Below, one piece after another: positions 1 through 5,010 of a stretch of DNA of 5,109 nucleotides (positions are counted from its first letter, which is position 1; each line of letters starts with the position of its first letter). The stretch spans positions 1 to 5,109 of the forward strand of contig USSF01000090.1 in NCBI GenBank assembly GCA_900557405.1. Reading direction: 5' to 3'. The notes under the pieces are model-generated. The model ran no database searches. It had not been told where the DNA came from and was given only the letters and a program-made list of their open reading frames with translations. Origin of the DNA: an uncultured Prevotella sp. GTDB lineage: Bacteria > Bacteroidota > Bacteroidia > Bacteroidales > Bacteroidaceae. Position numbers and translations under genes: made by a program.

Positions 1-344
1 CCGCCAAAATCCTGATTTACCACTTCATGCTGTTCTCTGACGAGAAGATTACTCTTGAGAACACGGATGTGGAGACAAACCAGGAGTTCGACGAGGAAGT
101 GCTCCACATGCGCCAGTTGCTCAAGACCCGTCTGGTTGACATGAACCTCAGTGTTCGTGCGCTGAACTGTCTGAAGGCTGCCGACGTAGAGACCCTCGGT
201 GATTTGGTACAGTACAACAAGACCGACCTCCTCAAGTTCCGCAACTTCGGTAAGAAATCGCTTTCTGAGCTTGATGATTTGCTCGAGAGTCTGAATCTGT
301 CGTTTGGAACCGATATTTCTAAGTATAAATTAGATAAGGAATAA
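1..344 (+). CDS. rpoA: RNA polymerase alpha subunit, C-terminal part (5' end outside window)
   Basis: The gene is cut by the left edge; the frame is open from base 3, upstream of the first in-window ATG at 27, and ends with TAA at 342-344. The opening residues ([19 protein letters not shown]) are the end of the alpha N-terminal domain, which dimerises and nucleates assembly of RNA polymerase. A short acidic linker follows ([15 protein letters not shown]), then the helix-hairpin-helix alpha-CTD that binds UP-element DNA and activators. VRALNCLKA aligns with E. coli VRSANCLKA, so the DNA-contacting Arg265, Asn268 and Lys271 equivalents are kept (the Arg codon is at about 156). FRNFGKKSL matches the second hairpin (NLGKKSL). 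Its position directly before rplQ is the standard end of the bacterial alpha operon. Identification is very secure; only the 5' end is missing. Confidence 0.98.
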   Translation, partial: AKILIYHFMLFSDEKITLENTDVETNQEFDEEVLHMRQLLKTRLVDMNLSVRALNCLKAADVETLGDLVQYNKTDLLKFRNFGKKSLSELDDLLESLNLSFGTDISKYKLDKE

Positions 345-354
345 AATTCCCTCT

Positions 355-384
355 GCATGAGGAGGACTCATGTCCCCCTCGTGC
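355..384 (+). other. Intercistronic hairpin between rpoA and rplQ
   Basis: Bases 355-367 pair with 372-384 around a TCAT loop: a 13-position stem with one A/C mismatch (363/376) and one T/G wobble (358/381). It begins 10 nt after the rpoA stop and ends 36 nt before the rplQ start. No T-run follows, so it does not look like an intrinsic terminator. It could be an mRNA processing or stabilising element, or a site for control of rplQ translation. Only the pairing is seen; a function is inference. Confidence 0.55.
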
Positions 385-420
385 TCTGGTATGAATCCTT
401 AAAAAAACAAAGAACAAAAA

Positions 421-915
421 ATGAGACATAATAAAAAATTCAACCATCTGGGTCGTACTGCTGACCACCGCAAGGCTATGCTCGCTAACATGGCTATCTC
501 GCTGATCATGCACAAAAGAATCACTACGACCCTCGCAAAGGCTAAGGCCTTGAAGAAGTATGTAGAGCCGCTGATTACACGCTCAAAGAACGATACGACA
601 ACTTCTCGTCGTGTAGTATTCCGTTACCTGCAGAACAAGTATGCCGTTACAGAGCTGTTCAAGGAAATCTCTGTAAAGGTTGCTGACCGTCCGGGCGGTT
701 ACACACGTATCATCAAGTTGGGTCTCCGCAAGGGTGACGCAGCAGAGATGGCATTCATCGAGCTGGTAGACTTTGATGAGAACATGGCCAAGACTCCTAA
801 GGCAGCTGCCAAGAAGACTCGCCGTAGCCGCAAGGCTGCTCCTAAGGCAGAGGCTCCTGTAGAGGCTCCTGCAGCAGAGGAGGCAAAGGCTGAGGAGGCT
901 CCAAAGGCTGAATAA
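421..915 (+). CDS. rplQ: 50S ribosomal protein L17 (bL17)
   Basis: A 164-aa protein starting [20 protein letters not shown], the near-invariant L17 N-terminus. The globular L17 domain covers about residues 1-118 and includes [21 protein letters not shown] and the [25 protein letters not shown] signature. L17 is a large-subunit protein near the peptide exit tunnel. From about residue 122 there is a 40-residue low-complexity tail rich in Ala, Lys, Pro and Glu: basic first (KKTRRSRK), then acidic. E. coli L17 is about 127 aa and lacks it, but I recall such tails as common in Bacteroidetes. The start at 421 is fixed by the conserved N-terminus. There is no Shine-Dalgarno sequence; the 20 bases upstream are almost all A, as is usual for highly expressed genes in this phylum. 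It is probably co-transcribed with rpoA and is followed by a clear terminator. Confidence 0.98.
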   Translation: MRHNKKFNHLGRTADHRKAMLANMAISLIMHKRITTTLAKAKALKKYVEPLITRSKNDTTTSRRVVFRYLQNKYAVTELFKEISVKVADRPGGYTRIIKLGLRKGDAAEMAFIELVDFDENMAKTPKAAAKKTRRSRKAAPKAEAPVEAPAAEEAKAEEAPKAE

Positions 916-940
916 TTCTCTGAATATATCTCATAGGATA

Positions 941-968
941 AGCCCGACCGCAAGGTCGGGCTTTTTTT
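941..968 (+). terminator. Intrinsic terminator of the rpoA-rplQ operon
   Basis: A perfect 9-bp GC-rich stem (AGCCCGACC at 941-949 with GGTCGGGCT at 954-962) closes a GCAA loop of the GNRA type and runs into T's to 968. It begins 25 nt after the rplQ stop codon, the expected place for the end of the ribosomal protein operon. It separates the core operon from the accessory genes to the right. Confidence 0.93.
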
Positions 969-997
969 GGTATCAGTTGAAACGTATTGTCAGGCGA

Positions 998-1060
998 TTT
1001 ATCTTTTATATCGGATAAAATCATTAAAACTCTCTGTTTTATCTTTTATATCGAATAAAA
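998..1060 (+). promoter_or_regulatory. Two 23-bp direct repeats, HipB-like tandem operator candidate
   Basis: Bases 998-1020 and 1038-1060 are the same 23-mer with a single mismatch (G1014 versus A1054), offset by exactly 40 bp, so they fall on about the same face of the helix. Each contains half-sites TATCT and GGATA (GAATA in copy two) separated by the identical 8-bp spacer TTTATATC: 1000-1017 and 1040-1057. The E. coli HipB operator is known to read TATCC-N8-GGATA, so layout and half-sites are strikingly similar. Copy two ends 4 bp before the -7 octamer of the downstream gene, where a bound protein would block RNA polymerase. No hipB-like gene is in the window, so the binder would be encoded elsewhere. 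The repeat is certain; the operator role is inference. Confidence 0.6.
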
Positions 1061-1064
1061 GTCT

Positions 1065-1072
1065 TATTTTTG
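1065..1072 (+). promoter_or_regulatory. Bacteroidetes-type -7 promoter element for the ATPase/nuclease gene
   Basis: TATTTTTG is an exact match to the Bacteroidetes -7 consensus TAnnTTTG recognised by the primary sigma factor of this phylum. It lies 26 bp before the ATG at 1099, which predicts a leader of about 20 nt. I see no good TTTG -33 element at the usual spacing; that region is occupied by the second copy of the direct repeat, consistent with a weak or repressed promoter. Confidence 0.5.
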
Positions 1073-1098
1073 CAGAAACCAATTAAGCATCTTCTGAT

Positions 1099-2661
1099 AT
1101 GGCGGCATTGAAACTCTATCCCGTAGGAATCCAGACATTCTCGGAGCTTATCACCAAGAACCTCCTGTATGTCGACAAGACGGAATATGTCTACCGCATG
1201 ACACATTCCGGCGGTAAATATTTCTTTTTGAATCGTCCGCGCCGCTTCGGCAAGTCGTTGCTCACTTCCACGTTTCGCAGCTATTTCGAAGGCAAGAAAG
1301 ACCTGTTTAAAGGTCTTGCAATAGAAAAATTGGAGACGGAGTGGACAGAATATCCTGTACTGCATTTCAGTATGTCAGGCGGCAAGCATATGGAGAAAGA
1401 CCAGCTTGAACGCTATCTTGGCCAGAGATTGGCAGAGCATGAGAGCGACTGGGGAATTGACAATCCTGCGGTTGATGCTAATGATAGGTTGATGACGCTT
1501 ATAAGAACCGCATACGAAAAGACCGGCAAACAGGTTGTCGTACTCATCGACGAGTATGATGCTCCGTTGCTCGATGTGATGCACGAGGATGAGAAGCTTC
1601 CTGTACTTAGAAATGTGATGCGCAATTTTTATAGTCCGTTGAAAGATTGTGATCCATACCTTCGTTTCGTGTTTCTTACCGGTATCACCAAGTTCTCTCA
1701 GATGAGCATATTCAGCGAACTGAACAATATTGCCAATATTAGCATGGACGACGATTATGCCGGTATATGCGGAATAACGTATGACGAACTGACGACCCAG
1801 ATGTCGGCAGATGTTGACGCCTTGGGAGAGAAATTAGGCTTGGATCGAGAGCAGATGCTTGCCAGACTGCGGGAGTATTACGATGGCTATCACTTCGCCG
1901 CACAGTCGCCCGATGTGTTCAATCCATTCAGTCTGCTTAATGCCATGGCAGCAGGACAGTTAGATTACTACTGGTTCTCTTCCGGCACTCCCACCTATCT
2001 CATAGAAATGCTCCGGAAGTACCATGTCATGCCTTCGGAGATTGGTGGCGGCGATGCCGACAAGTCGGAATTCGATGCCCCCACGGAGTATATGGCCTCC
2101 ATCATACCGCTGCTATATCAGAGTGGTTATATCACTATAAAAGGTTATGATCCCGAGACCGACCTCTATACGCTCGACTTGCCGAACAAGGAAATCCGCG
2201 TCGGTCTTTATCGCTGCCTCTTGCCTAACTATATTGGCTCTAACACGGTGAAAGGCACTACCACCATCGCCAAGATGTCGGCACTCATCCGCCGGAACGA
2301 TATGGACGGTGCTCTCGGCATGCTCCAGGCATATCTCGCCACCGTGCCTTACTGCGACAATGCCTGTTCCGAAGGGCATTTCCAGCAGATGATGTATGTC
2401 ATCTTTTCCATCCTCGACAACTATGTAGACGTAGAGGTGCGCACTCCGCGCGGGCGTGTAGACATGGTTCTCCGCACGGCAACCCACCTGTATCTTTTCG
2501 AGCTGAAACTGAATAAGGATGCTGCCACAGCCATGAGGCAGATTGACTTGAAAGAATATCCCAAGCGTTTCCTTCTCTCCGGTCTGCCGATAGTAAAAGT
2601 CGGTATCAACTTCGATGTGGAGCAGCGCAATATAACCGACTGGGCGGTGAGTGAGGGATAG
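1099..2661 (+). CDS. AAA-ATPase-like protein with C-terminal PD-(D/E)XK nuclease-like domain
   Basis: A 520-aa protein with the architecture of the AAA-ATPase_like (PF09820) plus PDDEXK_9 (PF08011) family. It begins with the family's LYPVGIQTFSELI...YVDKTEY segment. The ATP-binding loop is RPRRFGKS (residues 46-53), the family form of Walker A. Walker B is VVVLIDEYD (146-154), and FLTGITKFS (192-200) is a sensor-like strand; YDGYHF (261-266) is also typical. The C-terminal nuclease-like core has GRVDM (452-456, Asp455) and FELK (467-470, Glu468 and Lys470), the D...ExK pattern. Length and motifs look intact. The family is highly multiplied in Bacteroides and Prevotella and, as far as I know, has no established function; defence, DNA repair or a selfish role are all possible. 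The start at 1099 gives the conserved N-terminus. It stands alone, behind its own regulated-looking promoter, convergent with the VapE-type gene. Confidence 0.9.
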   Translation: MAALKLYPVGIQTFSELITKNLLYVDKTEYVYRMTHSGGKYFFLNRPRRFGKSLLTSTFRSYFEGKKDLFKGLAIEKLETEWTEYPVLHFSMSGGKHMEKDQLERYLGQRLAEHESDWGIDNPAVDANDRLMTLIRTAYEKTGKQVVVLIDEYDAPLLDVMHEDEKLPVLRNVMRNFYSPLKDCDPYLRFVFLTGITKFSQMSIFSELNNIANISMDDDYAGICGITYDELTTQMSADVDALGEKLGLDREQMLARLREYYDGYHFAAQSPDVFNPFSLLNAMAAGQLDYYWFSSGTPTYLIEMLRKYHVMPSEIGGGDADKSEFDAPTEYMASIIPLLYQSGYITIKGYDPETDLYTLDLPNKEIRVGLYRCLLPNYIGSNTVKGTTTIAKMSALIRRNDMDGALGMLQAYLATVPYCDNACSEGHFQQMMYVIFSILDNYVDVEVRTPRGRVDMVLRTATHLYLFELKLNKDAATAMRQIDLKEYPKRFLLSGLPIVKVGINFDVEQRNITDWAVSEG

Positions 2662-2790
2662 AAAGCCTACAAATAAAAAAAATTATTTTTTCTTTTTTTA
2701 CCCTCACACCCTCACTTTTTGCTGTAATCTGTTGATATTCAGCGAGTAAGGGTGTGAGGGCAAGTGTGAGGGCAGAAATTATGCCCTCAC
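2651..2790. repeat. Cluster of six GTGAGGG/CCCTCAC heptamers at a convergent gene junction
   Basis: GTGAGGG occurs at 2651, 2754 and 2766, and its complement CCCTCAC at 2701, 2709 and 2784. The first lies in the last codons and stop of the ATPase gene, and the last lies in the final codons of the VapE-type gene. Bases 2701-2712 (CCCTCACACCCT) and 2749-2760 form a perfect 12-bp inverted repeat with a 36-nt loop. Bases 2752-2775 are a 12-bp tandem duplication (GTGTGAGGGCAA, then GTGTGAGGGCAG). Several mutually exclusive hairpins are therefore possible on either transcript. A role in bidirectional termination, transcript-end protection or protein binding is inference. Confidence 0.7.
2671..2700. 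terminator. Possible weak bidirectional terminator (A-tract/T-tract)
   Basis: An A-rich tract (2671-2681) followed by a T-rich tract (2684-2699) between two convergent genes can fold into an A/U hairpin with a U-run on either strand. It lacks GC pairs, so efficiency is doubtful. The larger heptamer hairpin at 2701-2760 lies just upstream for the leftward transcript and might assist. Only the composition and position support this call. Confidence 0.3.
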
Positions 2791-4038
2791 CACGAAATAT
2801 TCCGTGCCGCGACGGGTCTTCCGACGTATCAATTCGGGAATGCCACTCAGACACTTGCCGAATACTGCCAGACTGTTGATTTTGAAAATGCTGCCGTATA
2901 CAGACTTCATCTCCATGAAAATCTCGCTCGTTGTCATGTATCGTCCCTCCTCCGTTTCGCCGGCCGCACGGAATATGCTCCAGAAGCATTGCTCCATCGG
3001 CGACTTTACCTCAAACCGCTTGTTGCTCTCCATAATCATCTGCGTTTCCTCCTGGTTGAAATATCCGCGCTCCCCGTTGTCGAGGGCGGCAGTGGCCTGG
3101 GCATAAAGCTGCCGGTAGTCAATGGGCTGGCTCACGTCGACAGGCTCCGTCAGCTCCACGGCAATGAAACGGCGGTTGCCCGTGCTGTCGCTCAAAGGCT
3201 CTGCCACGTTTGTCGTGGCGATGAACGAAGCCAGTCTCGGCATCTCCTCCACATGCCTTCCGTAAGGGCGCTTGATCTTCACCGAGGGCAGTTGCAGCAG
3301 ATTCTTCAGAAAACCCTCCTGTATCTTGGGCGGAATCTGGTTGAATTCATCAAGATTCACGAGCAGGAACTGCGACATCGCCTGCAACACCTGCCTCTTC
3401 TCCGTCATCACCATATTGTCGCAGTAGCCCCATTGCAGTTCCGGCGGCAGCAGACGGCGGCAGAACGTGCTCTTGTTGAACCCCTGACGCGAAATGAGCA
3501 GCGGCACGATACTGTTGCCATACATCCTCGCCGCTCCCCGTTTGCGCCATTGGCTTACCATGCCCAGAAACCAGCGGTAGAACCAGTCCGCCCAATGCGG
3601 GTTGTCGCATACCACGGTGTTTGCAAGCTGCCGTATGCGGTCCTTGCCGTCCCATATCCCCCGGCAGCCGTCGAGAAATCCCCTCAGCGGGTCATACGCT
3701 CCGAGCAGGTCGGACTCAAGGAAGAACCTCACGTCATTGAACGTCACACCGAACCCCTCGAGCCGCGCCTCCAGAGCCATTCTCTTCATCACCCTCGCCT
3801 CGAGCGGCATGAATCCGCCGTCAGCCTCACGCCGGCAGTATTCCGTGTAGCCCATCACGGAATTGAATCTGAACAGATACCTGGCGTTCATGAAATCCAT
3901 CATCCGCCTTATCCCCTCGCTGTGCAGCAGCCTTCCCGTTTCCGCCGCCACGTTGCCGGTACACTCCGTCCCGACATTCCTTTCCATTGCTTTCAGCCGT
4001 TTGCTGATATCCTTCATCGAAACCTTTATCCGTCCCAT
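2779..4038 (-). CDS. VapE-family (virulence-associated E) SF3-like helicase with DUF3874-like C-terminus
   Basis: A 419-aa protein from the chosen start; upstream in-frame ATGs at 4081-4083 and 4102-4104 would give 434 or 441 aa. VapE proteins (PF05272) are superfamily-3-like ATPases of phages, satellites and mobile islands, usually linked to DNA replication. Motifs: P-loop SRQGFNKST (about 183-191, Lys189), where both canonical glycines are Ser and Asn; Walker B FLLVNLDEF (224-232, Asp230-Glu231); sensor strand ASFIATTN (270-277); and arginine motif TGNRRF (286-291). The last 70 residues (FWSIFRAAGETEEG to EYFVVRA) resemble DUF3874. Many Bacteroidetes relatives carry an N-terminal primase or VirE_N-type domain; here it is absent, with only about 50 residues before the family's GYTEYCRREADGG region. 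I chose 4038 because AAGGA lies 8 nt upstream, while the longer starts run into a promoter-like octamer, a 15-bp tandem repeat and a terminator T-run. Bases look more GC-rich than in the core genes, hinting at transfer. Confidence 0.85.
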   Translation of the reverse strand: MGRIKVSMKDISKRLKAMERNVGTECTGNVAAETGRLLHSEGIRRMMDFMNARYLFRFNSVMGYTEYCRREADGGFMPLEARVMKRMALEARLEGFGVTFNDVRFFLESDLLGAYDPLRGFLDGCRGIWDGKDRIRQLANTVVCDNPHWADWFYRWFLGMVSQWRKRGAARMYGNSIVPLLISRQGFNKSTFCRRLLPPELQWGYCDNMVMTEKRQVLQAMSQFLLVNLDEFNQIPPKIQEGFLKNLLQLPSVKIKRPYGRHVEEMPRLASFIATTNVAEPLSDSTGNRRFIAVELTEPVDVSQPIDYRQLYAQATAALDNGERGYFNQEETQMIMESNKRFEVKSPMEQCFWSIFRAAGETEEGRYMTTSEIFMEMKSVYGSIFKINSLAVFGKCLSGIPELIRRKTRRGTEYFVVRA

Positions 4039-4047
4039 CTTGTTTGT

Positions 4048-4077
4048 CCTTATATTCTTTGTCTTTATATTCTTTGT
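4048..4077 (-). repeat. 15-bp tandem duplication in the leader or extreme N-terminus of the VapE-type gene
   Basis: On the minus strand ACAAAGAATATAAAG (4077-4063) is repeated as ACAAAGAATATAAGG (4062-4048). If translated from the upstream ATGs it gives TKNIKTKNIR, a low-complexity stretch unlike the rest of the protein. The second copy's terminal G creates AAGGA (4051-4047), a Shine-Dalgarno sequence 8 nt before the ATG at 4038. Confidence 0.7.
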
Positions 4078-4082
4078 CGTCA

Positions 4083-4090
4083 TAAATATA
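4083..4090 (-). promoter_or_regulatory. Possible -7 promoter element for the VapE-type gene
   Basis: Minus-strand TATATTTA matches TAnnTTTG in seven of eight positions (final A for G). It lies just downstream of the terminator T-run at 4107-4112, where a separate promoter would be needed if the upstream transcript ends there. It would give a leader of about 35-40 nt to the ATG at 4038. No convincing -33 element is visible. Confidence 0.3.
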
Positions 4091-4106
4091 GATTGTAAAT
4101 TCATTG

Positions 4107-4144
4107 AAAAAACGGTACCAGAAAAGTGCAGCAGTCTGGTACCG
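4107..4144 (-). terminator. Intrinsic terminator (or attenuator) between the Cys-motif gene and the VapE-type gene
   Basis: A perfect 10-bp inverted repeat (CGGTACCAGA at 4113-4122 with TCTGGTACCG at 4135-4144) has a 12-nt loop. On the minus strand it is followed at once by six T's (4112-4107). This is a standard intrinsic terminator for the leftward gene whose stop is at 4227-4229. It lies only 3 bp before the longest possible VapE start, so it could also act as an attenuator limiting read-through into that gene. Confidence 0.8.
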
Positions 4145-4210
4145 ATAGTGCAGCATAGCTATACTCCGAGTATACCATAGCTATACTGCCGGTAAACCGC
4201 CGCTATACAG
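4136..4210. repeat. Helically phased short repeats, 22-bp period (iteron-like array)
   Basis: GCTATAC occurs at 4158, 4180 and 4202, exactly 22 bp apart. The longer CATAGCTATACT occurs at 4154 and 4176. A related TAC core at 4140-4142 (in GGTACC) is one more 22-bp step upstream, and GTATACC places another TAC at 4173-4175, an 11-bp half-step. AGTGCAGCA is also repeated at 22 bp (4125, 4147). TATACTC/GAGTATA (4160-4174) is a 7-bp palindrome around one base. Regular spacing by about two helical turns suggests cooperative protein binding, as at iterons or multi-site operators. It lies between two leftward genes, beyond the stop of the first. Confidence 0.65.
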
Positions 4211-4226
4211 ACACCGTTCACCGCCT

Positions 4227-4685
4227 TCAGTCGCCCAGCCAGTACCTGTCCACATAATGTCCGAATTCAACCCTCTCGTATCCGTAGCGGCGGAACACCG
4301 CGCGCACCCTCTCCTGCTGTGTGGCCGAAAGGAATTTCTCGCCCCTGTTGTAGCGGTAATAGCCCCCCTTGTTGCCAAGCATCCCCAACAGAGCCTTACG
4401 GATAGACATGGCGTCATTGTAAAACACCTTTTCGAACAACTTGTCCATACCCCAAGCCTGTCTCTCAATCCGCTTCTCCAGGAAGAAATCACACACACCG
4501 TCGTCCCCCATACCCCGGAACACAGCCATTCCTGACTGCCGTCCGCCGGCAAGATGCACTGCGGCAAACCTCCTGAAGCACTTCTCCGCAAGCTTGCAGC
4601 CATCGTCAAAACAAAAACACCAGTTCACAGGCAGCGATACGTCCACGCTCCTGTCCGTACCCGTCAATTCAAAATCCTTTTTCAT
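4227..4685 (-). CDS. Small Cys-motif protein, DUF6078-like
   Basis: A 152-aa protein with no recognised enzyme motif. Near the N-terminus it has WCFCFDDGCKLAEKCFRR (residues 22-39), giving C-x-C-x4-C-x5-C (Cys23, 25, 30, 36), which could hold a zinc ion. The C-terminal 50 residues read LLGMLGNKGGYYRYNRGEKFLS, then QQERVRAVFRRYGYERVEF and an aromatic-acidic end (YVDRYWLGD). From memory this combination of a Cys cluster followed by YYR-x-RGEK-LS-QQ resembles the uncharacterised Bacteroidetes family DUF6078; I cannot confirm it without a search. No signal peptide or membrane segment is seen, so it is probably cytoplasmic. The frame stays open upstream to 4982, but I chose 4685 because the -7 octamer (4764-4771) and an A/T-rich, non-protein-like stretch precede it. 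Same strand as the VapE-type gene but separated by 188 bp with a terminator, so not a simple operon. Confidence 0.72.
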   Translation of the reverse strand: MKKDFELTGTDRSVDVSLPVNWCFCFDDGCKLAEKCFRRFAAVHLAGGRQSGMAVFRGMGDDGVCDFFLEKRIERQAWGMDKLFEKVFYNDAMSIRKALLGMLGNKGGYYRYNRGEKFLSATQQERVRAVFRRYGYERVEFGHYVDRYWLGD

Positions 4686-4723
4686 GGTAAAAAAACTTTT
4701 AGTTGTTATAAATAAACAGCGCC

Positions 4724-4746
4724 GCGGCTTCGTCACGTTCAGCCGC
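4724..4746 (-). other. Leader hairpin upstream of the Cys-motif gene
   Basis: GCGGCT (4724-4729) and AGCCGC (4741-4746) form a 6-bp GC-rich stem with an 11-nt loop. It lies in the roughly 70-nt untranslated leader predicted between the promoter at 4764-4771 and the ATG at 4685. It is short and could be chance, but it stands out in an A/T-rich leader. Confidence 0.3.
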
Positions 4747-4763
4747 ATCCGCCTCACATGGTG

Positions 4764-4771
4764 CAAAAATA
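4764..4771 (-). promoter_or_regulatory. Bacteroidetes-type -7 promoter element for the Cys-motif gene
   Basis: Minus-strand TATTTTTG is an exact match to TAnnTTTG and is identical to the octamer before the ATPase gene at 1065-1072. Transcription would begin near 4757, giving a leader of about 72 nt. This supports the downstream start codon at 4685 over longer readings of the frame. Confidence 0.5.
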
Positions 4772-4788
4772 TAACAATAAAAATAAAC

Positions 4789-4809
4789 GAATCGTCTTCC
4801 ATACGATTC
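4789..4809. promoter_or_regulatory. Inverted repeat over the -33 region, candidate operator
   Basis: GAATCGT (4789-4795) and ACGATTC (4803-4809) are perfect 7-bp arms around a 7-bp spacer. The element begins 18 bp upstream of the -7 octamer on the minus strand, so it covers the -33 region. A dimeric regulator bound here would compete with RNA polymerase. The symmetry is seen; regulation is inference. Confidence 0.4.
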
Positions 4810-4916
4810 CGTTCTGTTATTTTCCGATGTTTTTGTCGAACGTTGTTCCTAAATTGTATAATTCCTAATCGCAGCGAAGCGAGAATAACTTTTAACTCTA
4901 AATTCGATTTGTAGTC

Positions 4917-4944
4917 CGTCCTGTGAGCCTGCGGCCACAGGACG
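4917..4944. repeat. Strong palindromic hairpin
   Basis: CGTCCTGTG (4917-4925) pairs perfectly with CACAGGACG (4936-4944). Inside it GCC (4927-4929) pairs with GGC (4933-4935) around a TGC loop, leaving A4926 as a single bulge. No T-run follows closely on either strand, so it is not a standard terminator. It resembles a REP-type palindromic unit. Confidence 0.65.
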
Positions 4945-5010
4945 AAGGTCAAAAAAAGCTCACGGATTGCTCGGATTCGCACGGAGTCTTTGACGGATTT
5001 TTTTGACCTT
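4945..5010. repeat. 13-bp inverted repeat enclosing a CGGATT ladder
   Basis: AAGGTCAAAAAAA (4945-4957) and TTTTTTTGACCTT (4998-5010) are perfect 13-bp arms around 40 bp. The interior repeats a short motif: GCTCACGGATT (4958), GCTCGGATT (4969), CACGGAGT (4980) and GACGGATT (4992), roughly every 9-12 bp. It abuts the hairpin ending at 4944 with no gap, so the two form one compact structured block. Confidence 0.65.

Noticed and set aside
699..953. Minus-strand open frame opposite the rplQ tail
   Set aside because: It is the antisense of the Ala/Lys/Glu-rich L17 tail and reads as Ala/Ser/Leu low complexity; it also runs into the rplQ terminator.
2989..4098. A 369-codon open frame on the plus strand
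   Set aside because: It lies wholly antisense to the VapE-type gene, and its product is a low-complexity His/Arg/Leu-rich sequence with no domain. Long antisense frames arise from G/C-rich third positions in the real gene.
4039..4104. Upstream start codons (4102-4104, 4081-4083) for the VapE-type gene
   Set aside because: The extra residues come from a 15-bp tandem repeat and abut the terminator T-run, while AAGGA lies 8 nt before the ATG at 4038. I could not exclude them fully.
4136..4210. Phased repeats as a CRISPR array
   Set aside because: The units are only about 7-12 bp with 22-bp spacing and degenerate copies, and there are no true repeats and unique spacers of CRISPR size nor cas genes.
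4181..4609. 142-codon minus-strand open frame overlapping the Cys-motif gene
   Set aside because: It shares the strand but is in another frame, nested in the better-supported gene, and has no recognisable motif; it also runs across the phased repeats.
4686..4982. N-terminal extension of the Cys-motif gene frame to an ATG at 4982
   Set aside because: It would read through a strong -7 octamer, two hairpins and A/T-rich DNA, and the translated part shows no protein-like conservation. The start at 4685 fits the promoter and the conserved part.
4945..5010. 13-bp A/T-flanked inverted repeat as an intrinsic terminator
   Set aside because: No gene within the window is oriented to end there. It could terminate a gene entering from the right edge, but that cannot be judged here.
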